Shown: positions 28,001 to 36,168 of the stretch, one piece after another
Numbering within the stretch: position 1 is the stretch's first letter
Layout of the letters: every line of letters starts with the position of its first letter
Source: Ancylothrix sp. D3o
GTDB lineage: Bacteria > Cyanobacteriota > Cyanobacteriia > Cyanobacteriales > Oscillatoriaceae
Length of the DNA stretch: 64,000 nucleotides
Direction of reading: 5' to 3'
NCBI RefSeq assembly: GCF_025370775.1
Contig: NZ_JAMXEX010000004.1
Span: 139,441 to 203,440 of the forward strand
Translations under genes and position numbers: made by a program
Notes under the pieces: generated by a model
What the model saw: the letters and a program-made list of their open reading frames with translations, nothing else
What the model was told of the DNA's origin: nothing
The model's database searches: none

Positions 28001-29298
28001 AGCGGCGCTGTTTGAACTAACCCATTTAAAAGCGCTTGGTTTTGCAGTAGTTCCTTTTCCAGGGTTTTCCGTTCTGTAATGTCGGTCATAATTGCATATA
28101 AACCAACAATTTGACCGTTTTTATCTTTAACCGTCCCCGTTCGCAGAAACACTTCTAGCAAGCCTTTATTTCGGGTTAAAAACTCTACTTCACCCGTCCA
28201 CGAATTTCCCGCACTCAAGGCTCCGAAAACTTCCTCAAGCTTTTCTTGACTTTTAAAAAGGCTTACATATCCCCCAATTTTATTTAGTTCTTCGGCTGTG
28301 TAACCAAACAAATTAACAAAAGCCGGATTATGATAAACAGAGACATTATTTGCATCCGCAATACCAATCGCATCACTCGCACTTTCTACAACTTTTGTAA
28401 TGCGTAAAAGTGTTTCTTCTGTTTGCTTGCGTTCCGTGATATTGGTTACACTTCCTACATACCCCATTAAACTGCCATCACTGGCAATTTCTGGCACAGC
28501 TTTAGACCACACCCAAACCACTTTACCATCTGAATGTAACATCCGAAATTCTGTTTCAAAACTGATTTTTTCTGCTATGACTTGCTGCCAAGCAGTCAAA
28601 ACACGCTCTCTATCTTCTGGATGCAAACAGTTTGCCCAACCTATGCCAAACGCGCTTTCTTCACTCATTCCCGCCATCAGACACCAGCGCTCATTCACAT
28701 ATAAACAGTTGCCCTTTGCATCAGTGCGAAATATACCCATCGGCGAAAATTTCGCTAAAGTTTCATATTGTTTTTGGCTTTCTCTTAACGCTGCTTCTAC
28801 TTCTTTAATTTGAGTAACATCGCGTCCCAAAGCATAAACTAATCCTTTATCTAAGAGCGATGTAGAATTCCAAGATATCCATTTATAAGACCCATCTTTG
28901 CAACGGTAGCGGTTGACAAATTGCACCACTCGCCTACCATTCTCCATTTGATCTTTTGCCAGAGCAAGGGTTCTTTCTCTGTCTTCTGGGTGAATAATTT
29001 CGCTGTAAGGAAACCCTGTAATTTCTTCAACAGAATAGCCTAAAATTGTTTCAACTGCTCGATTGACTCGCTTAAAATATCCATCTCTATCCACAACTAC
29101 CAGCAAATCTATCGACTCTTTAAAAAATCCATCAAATTCTTCTTGCTTCTGCTGATGTTCTAGTAATGAAGCTTTTAAATGCTCGTTTTCTTTTCTTAAT
29201 TGTGCCAGTTCTTGTTCGAGTTCCAAGCATGATTTTTTACCCAATTTTTGGGGGATCTTTTTTCCTCGGCTCTCCTGAGAATTACGGTCAGCTTTCAT
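25057..29298 (-). CDS. Very large sensor histidine kinase with seven PAS domains and a GAF domain
   Basis: A 1413-residue soluble kinase, no membrane helices. After a coiled coil (1-55) come seven PAS/PAC units, each ending near an ITERK-type motif, a GAF domain (~940-1110), a coiled coil, HisKA with H1155 in GVAHEINNPVSFIYGN and a HATPase domain (SNAIDALDER, DNGMGIPE, GTGLGL). PAS units four and six are much alike (APLGIAVLDRDLRFVQIN against APVGLVIYDPDLRIRQIN, both followed by a WLxSYxPL segment), pointing to internal duplication. It converges on the receiver-PAS-GAF kinase gene and shares its kinase core type. Ligands are unknown. Confidence 0.93.
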   Translation of the reverse strand: MKADRNSQESRGKKIPQKLGKKSCLELEQELAQLRKENEHLKASLLEHQQKQEEFDGFFKESIDLLVVVDRDGYFKRVNRAVETILGYSVEEITGFPYSEIIHPEDRERTLALAKDQMENGRRVVQFVNRYRCKDGSYKWISWNSTSLLDKGLVYALGRDVTQIKEVEAALRESQKQYETLAKFSPMGIFRTDAKGNCLYVNERWCLMAGMSEESAFGIGWANCLHPEDRERVLTAWQQVIAEKISFETEFRMLHSDGKVVWVWSKAVPEIASDGSLMGYVGSVTNITERKQTEETLLRITKVVESASDAIGIADANNVSVYHNPAFVNLFGYTAEELNKIGGYVSLFKSQEKLEEVFGALSAGNSWTGEVEFLTRNKGLLEVFLRTGTVKDKNGQIVGLYAIMTDITERKTLEKELLQNQALLNGLVQTAPLGIAVLDRDLRFVQINASLAEMNGPTISEHLGKNVWEILPELEPSLSPTIEKVIATKQPIINIEINGKTSQKPGVERTWLASYLPLCSEEGEPVGIGLIVFEITERKNAEIALQKSENRFQRLAENIPGVIYQYQHKEGEKHHFNYISPGCRNEFEIEPEAVWEDADLMWSIIHPDDLNIFNESVANAQKKRQSWNWAYRIITPSGKLKWIQAIARPELQSDGSLIWDGLLLDITERKVLEQELAQKQAQFNAFFSSAPVGLVIYDPDLRIRQINAKLAEMGGVPIEKQLGKTITEIQPHLGPILEPIFREIIATGIPLLNQEFSGTIVNEPEIERHWLSSYFPLPGIDGAPMGLGGVFIEITERKHTEAAFKQSEEKLRLILENMPVMLDAIDTNGNVIVWNKECERVTGYSAAEIEGNPQAFEMMYPDENYRNAIFAEWEERGHDYRNWELEVLAKDGTTKTIAWSNISKYFPVPGWETWGIGVDITLRKNAEIALQQSEAQYRELAQRQALINCLATQIRNSLELDTILSTAVQEIYTLLHLDRCIFLWFLPNAQPPAWDVLHEAKNQDLFSVLGYFPADITGSLAQNIYKQETYRYDDISTIADPVERQFFSSLGYKSLIDLPIKTRSEKLGVIGCVSCTSMRAWKDEELNLLQALAEQLAIAINQAELYEQMRQTAAEATTKSQELEQAMQQLTRTQTQLIQAEKMSSLGQMVAGVAHEINNPVSFIYGNVTPAKEYSEDLLKLVEMYRQAYPQATPEIEAEIEAIDLEFIQEDLPKLLDSMKVGAQRISEIVKSLRTFSRLDEAIVKQVDLHEGIDSTLTILQNRIKAKPNHPEIQVIKNYGKLPLVECYAGQLNQVFMNILSNAIDALDERLFRITAEEINTNPSTINIVTSVTDNNNVQISISDNGMGIPETVKPRLFDPFFTTKPVGKGTGLGLAISYQIVVEKHGGTLRCNSVIGEGTEFIISLPILQPNI

Positions 29299-30238
29299 AG
29301 TTATTACATTGATTATTTTTTTAGAATACCCAAAATTTTTGGTTACATAACTACCACTGCTCAGATTACTCTACTGCTTCCTTAAAAAAGCCTAAGTTAT
29401 CAAAGCTACAAAGGGTAGCGGTAATTTTCCCTGTTTGCACCTGTTGGCGCTTTCAATAGACTTTTGTTTGATAACGATCAACTTTGATTAGGATAATTTT
29501 AGATATATTACCATATCGCTGAACTCAAGCTAAATTTTTTGCCGGCAAACTTTTATATTGCTTAGATAGAAAAACTCAAAAACACCTACCTAAGCATAAA
29601 TTCCTTAAACCTGCCGGTTATCCTAATCCCCAGCATCGGCATTCTCAATACCATATTCTTCCCGCAGCAAAGACAACCGACAATCTATCACCAGATTCGC
29701 ATCAATATAAACATCTATTTTTTGCTTCAGTTTTTACCTACTTCGTAGCACCTCGTAAGCAATAAAAACGCCACATTTTTAGCCGCTTATAATAAGTTTT
29801 TATTAAATTTTACCCCCGCCAAAATTGCGCTAAAAATTTCAAAACCAATACAAATATATTAAAATAATAATATCAGCAGCCACACCAAATAATCGCCGTC
29901 AGCAAAAAGCGAATTAACTTTAACTATTGGTCAAGTCTCGTACTGTAGCCCGTCACAACGTGCATAATATATGGCACTGCCTATCCCGCCAAATAATGCA
30001 GAAAAAACCACCCAAAAATATTGATTTTGCCAAACATTAAGAGTTTCGTGGCATTTGCAAAAACCGCCACAAAATTGATGAGATTTCCTCAACGGTGTTT
30101 CTATATTCAAATCAGCCGAATATTTGATTACACCGGCCCCAACAGCCGCCCATTCATCCCAAAAAAGCTAGATCACCGCCTAGAAACCCCGCCCATATAT
30201 CACAAAGTTTCCGAGGCTAAACCGCCTCTATTGAACTC
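29299..30238. other. Long AT-rich intergenic region, no supported gene
   Basis: About 940 bases between the start of the 1413-residue kinase gene and the asparaginase end. Reading frames here are short, start poorly and look unlike proteins. On the minus strand near 29626-29740 there is a 34-codon stretch reading IDVYIDANLVIDCRLSLLRE that lacks a start; it may be a gene remnant or chance. The part just before the kinase start must hold its promoter. Confidence 0.45.
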
Positions 30239-30261
30239 GTTCCCAGGCTCAGCCTGGGAAC
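30239..30261. terminator. Perfect palindrome GTTCCCAGGCT / AGCCTGGGAAC
   Basis: Eleven-base arms with a one-base centre, 14 bases beyond the asparaginase stop on the minus strand. The sequence resembles a dispersed palindrome type, and a degenerate relative (CCCTGGC ... GCCAGGG) lies at 37125-37168. It is a likely transcription end for the leftward operon, though no long T-tract follows. Confidence 0.55.
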
Positions 30262-30274
30262 AAGAAACGACAAT

Positions 30275-31228
30275 TCAAAGCATCGAAAGCTCCCCAACAA
30301 CCTCCAAACGCTTAAAATCATTCAAACTCATAAACTTCTCCGCCAAAAGTTCAGCCATAGACGGCGAGATCCAGCCCAACTGCTTAAGCAACTGAATTGC
30401 CACAGCATACTTAGCCCGCTTCGCCCCATCCGTCGCCTTAATAGCCAAACCCATCCCCTCACCAACTCTACCGATACACTGCACCCCCTCAGCGCCACTT
30501 TTACTCACCAATTCACCGTCACTCAACCGCATCAACTCCGTATCAAACTCACCTTCCCCCGCCACCATAACCGGGTGATTAGTCATCGCACGCACAATGC
30601 GCTCTAAATCTAAGCTATCCCCAGAAGCCAGCTTCGCATAAAGCGTTGCCATCTCCCCCAACTGCATAAAATAAGTCGGTACTCCGCAATCATCCCGTGC
30701 GCCAATAAACTCAGCCGCCGGCATTCGCAACAACTCCGCCACCTTCGACAAAATAAGCTGCTGCACCGGATGAGAGCGCTGTAAATAACTATTCAAAGGC
30801 CAATTTCGCTGCCGGCAAACCGCCAACATCCCCGCGTGTTTTCCAGAGCAATTATACTCAAGCCGGCTATTTTTACCTTCAGGAATCGGGCACTGCAAAG
30901 CCGTCGGATCAATATCCGCTCGCCACAGCACATTAAACGCCTGCCGAGCCTGAATTGTCGTCCCTTTATGAGAACTACAGATAATCGCCAAATCCTTATC
31001 AGTCAAACCAAAACGCTCCAGCGTGCCGGTCGTTGTGACAGCCAGAGCTTGGAAAGGTTTTAGAGCCGAGCGGATAAACGCAGCCGTTTCTGCATTCCCT
31101 GCCACAGACAAAACCCGTCCTCGGTTGTCACACACAGCCGCTTGGACACAATGCGTCGATTCAATAATGCCTTCACGCAACAGCCGGACTTCAAGCTGTG
31201 CAGATTGTGTTCGTTTTCCCATTGTCAT
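30275..31228 (-). CDS. Asparaginase (asparaginase II family)
   Basis: A 317-residue cytoplasmic protein of the asparaginase II (PF06089-type) family, expected to hydrolyse asparagine to aspartate and ammonia. Recognisable blocks are EVRLLREGIIESTHCVQAAVCD, IRSALKPFQALAV, IICSSHKGT, NCSGKHAGMLA and RDDCGVPTYFM. These are the conserved blocks of the family, distinct from the classical AnsA/AnsB fold. Two ATGs six bases apart could start it. It is the last gene of a probable leftward run yqeK-rsfS-CGLD27, though a gap of 164 bases precedes it, so it may have its own promoter. Confidence 0.93.
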   Translation of the reverse strand: MTMGKRTQSAQLEVRLLREGIIESTHCVQAAVCDNRGRVLSVAGNAETAAFIRSALKPFQALAVTTTGTLERFGLTDKDLAIICSSHKGTTIQARQAFNVLWRADIDPTALQCPIPEGKNSRLEYNCSGKHAGMLAVCRQRNWPLNSYLQRSHPVQQLILSKVAELLRMPAAEFIGARDDCGVPTYFMQLGEMATLYAKLASGDSLDLERIVRAMTNHPVMVAGEGEFDTELMRLSDGELVSKSGAEGVQCIGRVGEGMGLAIKATDGAKRAKYAVAIQLLKQLGWISPSMAELLAEKFMSLNDFKRLEVVGELSML

Positions 31229-31289
31229 GGGTTAGACTCTACCACCGTAAAAAAACAAAAGTAAGCGTTTTTAGATTTTATTAAACTTT

Positions 31290-31390
31290 TTGGTCAACAG
31301 TCATTTGTCAATTGTCAAATTTCCATTGTCCATTGTCCATCTTTAATAAGAACCAATCACAGACCAGCACTGACCATTGACAAATGACAA
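31290..31390. repeat. Heptamer-type tandem repeats (CATTGTC and relatives)
   Basis: Between asparaginase and the CGLD27 gene the sequence repeats short units such as TTTGTCA, ATTGTCA and CCATTGTC several times, then again as GACCATTGACAAATGACAAATT near 31371-31391 in opposite sense. This is the STRR class of cyanobacterial intergenic repeats, and the two runs can pair as a long imperfect hairpin. Confidence 0.65.
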
Positions 31391-31392
31391 AT

Positions 31393-31893
31393 TCAGCAAA
31401 AATTCCAACTCACAACACCAGCCACAACCAAACCCCCCAGCACCGCAAAACTGCGTTTTAACCGGCCCAAAATTGGCTCTACTTGGTGCGTTACAACCAG
31501 CCGGTCGCGCAACAAAATCTCCGGCGTTTTTTTCCAGCACTGGCCATCATACCAGCCCGACTCCTCATAAAACACCGTCGAATTCACCAGCCGACCGCGC
31601 ACATAAGACCAACCCAAATATAACCTCACCAACACCAAAACCACAAGAAAACAAGCACCGGCAGAGCCACTGAGCAAAAAATGACCCAGATACTTCTTTG
31701 GCGTATAAGATGCCGCCGCCATCGGCCCAGAAACCAACCAGCTTAACCCCCACACCCAAGCCAGCGCCTTCAAATAACCTTTAAGACTGCCGGTACAACA
31801 GCTAAAAAACCACGATTCCTTGAGTTGTTCGTACTCATTCAGCGGTTGTTGCTCATCTGGTACTGGGCACACAGCAATCGAAGTATCCTTCAT
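31393..31893 (-). CDS. CGLD27/Ycf36 family (DUF1230) membrane protein
   Basis: A 166-residue protein with two or three membrane helices (around residues 40-60, 75-95 and 145-165). The N-terminal CPVPDEQQPLNEYEQLKESWFFS and the middle GWSYVRGRLVNSTVFYEESGWYDGQCWKKTPEILLRDRLVV are diagnostic of the CGLD27/Ycf36 family conserved in cyanobacteria, algae and plants. The role is not firmly known; plant and algal mutants link it to photosynthetic function or metal balance. The start lies 4 bases after the rsfS stop, so the two are co-transcribed. Confidence 0.9.
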   Translation of the reverse strand: MKDTSIAVCPVPDEQQPLNEYEQLKESWFFSCCTGSLKGYLKALAWVWGLSWLVSGPMAAASYTPKKYLGHFLLSGSAGACFLVVLVLVRLYLGWSYVRGRLVNSTVFYEESGWYDGQCWKKTPEILLRDRLVVTHQVEPILGRLKRSFAVLGGLVVAGVVSWNFC

Positions 31894-31897
31894 AAAC

Positions 31898-32311
31898 CTA
31901 TTCTCCCAGCATTTCTGGTGTAAATGGAATACGTTTTGCGTGACTCCAAAACGCCTCTAAATTGTAAAAATCACGCTCGTTTGGCATCAAAATGTGAACA
32001 ATCACATCCGCATAATCCAGCAACACCCAACTGCCCTCAGCTTGGCCTGACATTCGCAAAGGAAGCCGGTGTAATTCAGTCTCCACCTTTTGCTGAACCG
32101 ACATAGAAATTGCCCTTACCTGAACCCGCGAGAAACCCGTCACTATCACAAAATAATCAGCCAGGTAAGAAACCTTATCCACCCCTAGCAGCAAAATATC
32201 GCCACCTTTGCGCTCATCCGCAGCCCGCGCCGCAACCACCGCCAAATCAAAGCTAGAATCTTGGTTTAGCGTTGCCATTGTCCCTGAATTCACTTTTGAA
32301 GATTCTGTCAT
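31898..32311 (-). CDS. rsfS: Ribosomal silencing factor RsfS
   Basis: A 137-residue protein of the RsfS/Iojap family, which binds ribosomal protein uL14 and blocks joining of the 50S and 30S subunits under poor nutrition. Family blocks are AARAADERKGGDILLLGVDKVSYLADYFVIVTGFSRVQVRAIS and the GQAEGSWVLLDYADVIVHIL... ERDFYNLEAFWSHA segment, both near full identity to the consensus. It sits between yqeK and the CGLD27 gene; yqeK-rsfS is a widely conserved pair. The ORF may start at an internal ATG (residue 12). Confidence 0.96.
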   Translation of the reverse strand: MTESSKVNSGTMATLNQDSSFDLAVVAARAADERKGGDILLLGVDKVSYLADYFVIVTGFSRVQVRAISMSVQQKVETELHRLPLRMSGQAEGSWVLLDYADVIVHILMPNERDFYNLEAFWSHAKRIPFTPEMLGE

Positions 32312-32424
32312 TCAAACTCCCGAATTATTAATAAAATTTGTCTTTTCCACCAAAAAAATCTAACCTATCCCCAGTAAACTGTTGCCATATTTTGCCTGAT
32401 TTTCTAACAGCAACCCGACAGCCT

Positions 32425-33027
32425 TTAAGCACTTTTCAGCAAATCCAAAGGATGCAGCTTACTTGTTGCCAATTGCAAAGCCCAATTGCGCGTTAAAATT
32501 GTTCGGGGGTGAATAAGCTTGCGAGTTTCCAGCAAAAAACCCATGCTGTAATCACAGGTTCGCCAAACACCGGCATACAAATCGCCCAGGCTCAACTGTC
32601 GCAACGCCAAAAGCTCAGGAGTGTTGCCCCGACTCGCCTCCAAACTATCCGCCAAAAACACCACACAACTGAGCAAACTCATACCGGGGCTGCCCAAAGT
32701 GTGATAGCGAATCGCTTGCAAGATTTCCTCATCGTACACCCCAAACTCCTCAGACGCCACAATCGCACTAACATCAGCGTGGAGCAAATGCGGCTCAGCC
32801 TCTTGTACCGGGTCAATTTCCAAGCCTTGAGCCTGCGCCATACTCAGCAAGCGTTGAGGCTTAAAATGCTTCGCCAAGTCGTGCATTAACCCAGCCATAG
32901 ACGCCTTAGCGCTATCGACCCCGTGAGCGGAGGCCAATTCCACCGCCATTTCTTCCACACCCAAAATGTGTTTCAGCCGAGCCGGGGGTACATTGTCTGC
33001 TAACCAGGCGATAACCCGCTCTCGCAT
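32425..33027 (-). CDS. yqeK: HD-domain YqeK protein (bis(5'-nucleosyl)-tetraphosphatase, symmetrical)
   Basis: A 200-residue HD-fold phosphohydrolase of the YqeK family, which cleaves Ap4A to ADP. The ATG at 33027 is preferred because AAGGAG lies 12 bases upstream; the longer frame to 33048 would need TTG. Metal ligands are visible: H20 in RLKHILGVEEMA, the H49-D50 pair in GLMHDLAKHF, the HLLHADVSA histidines, and D in SCVVFLADSLEASR. The C-terminal half (RTCDYSMGFLLETRKLIHPRTILTRNWAL) is normal for cyanobacterial members. rsfS follows after about 110 bases, the common pairing. Confidence 0.95.
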   Translation of the reverse strand: MRERVIAWLADNVPPARLKHILGVEEMAVELASAHGVDSAKASMAGLMHDLAKHFKPQRLLSMAQAQGLEIDPVQEAEPHLLHADVSAIVASEEFGVYDEEILQAIRYHTLGSPGMSLLSCVVFLADSLEASRGNTPELLALRQLSLGDLYAGVWRTCDYSMGFLLETRKLIHPRTILTRNWALQLATSKLHPLDLLKSA

Positions 33028-33325
33028 CACTTTATATAACTCCTTCAACGAAACCGCGACTGTAGCTACAGCTTATTAGCAGGCTAATTTTTTTTATGGA
33101 AATTTTATTTTAGCTTAATTTTCTTTTCTTGTGCTTCCACCTTTTGAGATAAGATAGCTTGCCCTGGCTTGATTGGCTCTCAACATCCTTGAAAGACTTG
33201 CTCCCCCTAGCCCGACAGCAAGCCGGTTCTTTGCTCGAAACCGGGTTTCTACACTTTTATTAATCATTCCCAAATTGCCTTTTAAACATTTTTTACTTCC
33301 ATTTTTTTGATAAAAATCGTTAAAA

Positions 33326-34567
33326 TCATCTATTCAAAGCACTTTCTCTCACTGCAAAAAACAAATCTTCATACCGGCTCAAAGCCCCCTCAAAAGCATA
33401 ATGACTCATAGCAAACTCCCGCGCTTTTTGCCCCAAAGCCTCCACCTTTTCTGGATTCTTATAAAGATCCAAAATACAAGCCGCCAGCGCTTCTGGATCT
33501 TCAGGAGGCACCATAACTCCCCCCTCACTTTCTGTTACCGCACGCGCCGCCGTGCCGGTAGCCGGAACCGAAGCCACAATAGGCCGGCCCGAAGCTAAAT
33601 GCACCGGAATTTTTGACGGCATATTAAACGAAATCACATTATGTTTCTGCATCACCAAACCCACATCAGCCGCCGCCAGCATCTCTGGCAATCGCTCGTG
33701 GGGTTCAAAAGGCAAAAGCATCACATTAGGAGATCCACAAACCTGACAGTAATCATTCAATTCCTGAATTGCCGTCGGTTCCCCGACAATCACAAACACA
33801 ATCTCAGGAATATGACGCAAAAAAACAGCCGCCTCAATTGCCGTTTCTAAACGTTGCGTCAAACCAATATTCCCCGAATACAAAACAACAAACTTGCCCC
33901 CTAAATTATGAGCAGCCCGAAAAGCATTTTCTTTCGGCAAAGGACGAATAAATTTTTCATTCACCCAATTAGGAATTAAAACAATTTTTTCCGGACTCAC
34001 GCCTTTTGAAACTAAATTCTCCACAAAGCCTTGAGCAATAACACTAATCGTGTGGGAATGTTGATAAGCAAACTTTTCTAAACCCTCAAACACCCGAATC
34101 ATCATTTTATTTTTCAGCAAACCCACATGAACCGCCGCCTCCGGCAAAATATCTTGAACATTTAAAATCACCGGACACCGGCGCAACAATCCCAACAAAG
34201 TAGCCGGTAAACAAATCGGCAGCGGCGGCACCGTCGCCAAAACCACATCCGGCGGCCAACTTTTTAGGGCGTGTACCATCGATGTACAAACAAAACTCGC
34301 ATCCAGCAAAATCCTGTCTAACAAACCTGGATGAGGGCCACGAATCCACAGCGTACTACGCTGCACTGTCACCGAGTTAATAACTTCCGTCATGTACCAC
34401 CGGCCTTGATACCCCGGATAAATTCGCCGTTCTGGATAATTTGGCATCCCAGTCACAACGCGGACTTGATGGCCTCGCTGCGCTAAACCTTCGGCGAGTT
34501 CCGTCATTAGAGGGGCAATGCCAATGAGTTCCGGGTGGTAATTGTAAGAATAAATAAGAATACGCAT
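33326..34567 (-). CDS. WcaI-like group 4 glycosyltransferase
   Basis: A 413-residue GT-B glycosyltransferase that starts at the ATG at 34567 (MRILIYSYNYHPE); a further 30 codons are open upstream but look non-coding. The N-terminal domain has the acceptor-side IAPLMTELAEGLAQRGHQVRVVTGMPNYPE, and LNVQDILPEAAVHVGLL is diagnostic of WcaI-type enzymes of exopolysaccharide synthesis. The C-terminal nucleotide-sugar domain shows FVVLYSGNIGLTQRLE and the SFNMPSKIPVHLASGRPIVAS loop with its E/N-P motif. It likely adds a hexose or fucose-like sugar to an extracellular polysaccharide. No other polysaccharide gene adjoins it. Confidence 0.92.
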   Translation of the reverse strand: MRILIYSYNYHPELIGIAPLMTELAEGLAQRGHQVRVVTGMPNYPERRIYPGYQGRWYMTEVINSVTVQRSTLWIRGPHPGLLDRILLDASFVCTSMVHALKSWPPDVVLATVPPLPICLPATLLGLLRRCPVILNVQDILPEAAVHVGLLKNKMMIRVFEGLEKFAYQHSHTISVIAQGFVENLVSKGVSPEKIVLIPNWVNEKFIRPLPKENAFRAAHNLGGKFVVLYSGNIGLTQRLETAIEAAVFLRHIPEIVFVIVGEPTAIQELNDYCQVCGSPNVMLLPFEPHERLPEMLAAADVGLVMQKHNVISFNMPSKIPVHLASGRPIVASVPATGTAARAVTESEGGVMVPPEDPEALAACILDLYKNPEKVEALGQKAREFAMSHYAFEGALSRYEDLFFAVRESALNR

Positions 34568-35534
34568 CGTCTGTAATTGTTTGCCTGCTTGCGCTTTGGC
34601 GCATGATTCCTTCAATCTAAAAGCCCTGATTTTAAATTTGAAACCCATAGGTCTCAAATCTTTACGAAAAAGCTTGATTCACTCAGTCTATAGGGGGAAT
34701 CGCCAATTGGGGATAGTGCACTACCCCTCCCCCGCAGGGTACATCCTAGAAAAAATGCCTTGAGGGGGTTAGGTAATTGCGCTGGCAATTGTTGCTTTTA
34801 AGCTTAGTAATACACCCAAAATGATCAAAAATCCCCTTGATTTGTCAATTGGCAACAGTGCCAGATAATAGCTGGATGGTTGTTATCGTTCGCCGCACCG
34901 GCCCATACGTCCTGAAAATATTATGGCCTTTAGCGCAGGCTCGATGCCGCAGACAGCGGTGATTCGGGCTGCTTAAAGAGATCGTCGTGTCTTGAGTGCG
35001 GCCAGAAAAGTCAGCCTGGCGTTGACTTACCCTTCGGCTACAGGGGTTTGTTTGTCTATCTTATTTTAAGACCGGCATTTTTGTTGATTTCTTATTGGTT
35101 ATTTAACAAAACGTGGTATTTTCAGGCCGGAACTTAGCAAGGATGAGGCTCTGCTTGCGGTCGCTAACCGCCTCAAAAAGTACCCGCGATTAACCCCCAT
35201 AGGCGGTATCCAGTGGGGTTGTCTATTTACCTCGTCTCGGCCTCTCTTAAGCTGCAATCGCCTCGACCGCTACGTTTCAAGAGAGCCGGTGCTTTTAAAA
35301 GTTTGGCTCGATCTCGCTACAGGTAAAGTATGGCTCGAAGCGCCACCCTCTCCCCAATTATTAATTCTGCTGGGCCTTATTGCCTCGCCGCCGCCATAAT
35401 TCTCTGCTAATTCTTTTAAGAACATTAAATATATCCAAAGGGTCTGCTACCCCGGACTGAAAATCGCTATTAATAAAAGCAGGTGCAATTCGTTTCTATA
35501 CGTTTATGATGGATAGCCCAAAATAACCCAATCA
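34568..35534. other. Long non-coding stretch, possible structured RNA
   Basis: Nearly 970 bases without a credible protein gene. Parts are GC-richer than the flanks, and 34855-35065 reads like a structured RNA with several short complementary segments and a CCCTTCGG...CAGGGG hairpin near 35030 followed by T-rich sequence. A second block at 35115-35400 is similar in style. I do not recognise tmRNA, RNase P RNA, 6S RNA or a riboswitch with confidence. The far right end is the leader of the lipoprotein gene. Confidence 0.35.
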
Positions 35535-35546
35535 AAGGAGGCTGCT

Positions 35547-36116
35547 ATGATTTCTTTACCTTTGCGTAAGTTTATCGCGCCGTTGATGCTGTCGGTGTTG
35601 TTGTTAGTGACGGCCTGTAGTGGGGCCAAAGAGCCGAGCCGGTGGGATGGGGCTCAGCAGGAAAGTACCCAACGAGGTGCAAAAGTTCAGCCGGCTAACC
35701 CCTCAGATCGCGGTGCGTCTGTCCCTGGAGTACCCAACAATGCGCCGGCGGGCAAAGCTGTTTCTGGTGGCAGTTTTAATAAATATTTCCCGGCTTCTAG
35801 CGGTGGCTATACCCGCGTTTTCTCACAAGAAAAAGCCGGTTTTGCTGAAGCTAAACTCAACCAAGGTGGCAAAAATGTTGCCGTTCTGTCTGTGAATGAC
35901 TTAGCTGCTAACCCCACCGCCCTCAGCAAATACCAAACCAGCAATAAAACCATCGCTGGATATCCCGCTGCTGTCCAAGGAAACGGCACAAGTGTTTTAG
36001 TCGGAGGACGCTATCAAGTCAAAGTCCAATCCCGCGACACTTCTTTTACGGCAGATGATCGTGAAGATTGGCTGCAAAAGTTTAACCTCAGTGGTATTTC
36101 CACAATCAAAAAATAA
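35547..36116 (+). CDS. Small lipoprotein of unknown function
   Basis: A 189-residue lipoprotein. A strong AAAGGAGG ribosome site precedes the ATG at 35547. The signal sequence (hydrophobic stretch to residue 21) ends in a lipobox LVTAC with C24 as the lipidated cysteine. A proline/alanine/glycine-rich linker (~residues 28-75) leads to a compact C-terminal domain (FNKYFPASSGGYTRVFSQEKAGFAEAKL ... YQVKVQSRDTSFTADDREDWLQKFNL). The domain is not recognised. The conserved unknown gene at 36169 follows after 52 bases in the same direction and may be co-transcribed. Confidence 0.88.
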   Translation: MISLPLRKFIAPLMLSVLLLVTACSGAKEPSRWDGAQQESTQRGAKVQPANPSDRGASVPGVPNNAPAGKAVSGGSFNKYFPASSGGYTRVFSQEKAGFAEAKLNQGGKNVAVLSVNDLAANPTALSKYQTSNKTIAGYPAAVQGNGTSVLVGGRYQVKVQSRDTSFTADDREDWLQKFNLSGISTIKK

Positions 36117-36168
36117 CTAGCGCTTTAGCATCTACCGACTTAACCAACCAGAAATTAAGGAATTTTAC

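Noticed and set aside
29626-29740. Minus-strand 34-codon stretch IDVYIDANLVIDCRLSLLRE and onward
   Set aside because: It reads like protein but has a stop immediately upstream and no start; possible remnant, not enough to call a pseudogene.
30021-30395. 124-codon frame overlapping the end of asparaginase
   Set aside because: It runs through the palindrome and into the asparaginase coding strand; no ribosome site, no family.
34855-35400. tmRNA, RNase P RNA, 6S RNA or cobalamin riboswitch in the gene-free block
   Set aside because: The conserved cores of tmRNA, RNase P RNA and cobalamin riboswitches could not be found on either strand, and I cannot identify 6S RNA by eye; kept only as a generic RNA candidate.
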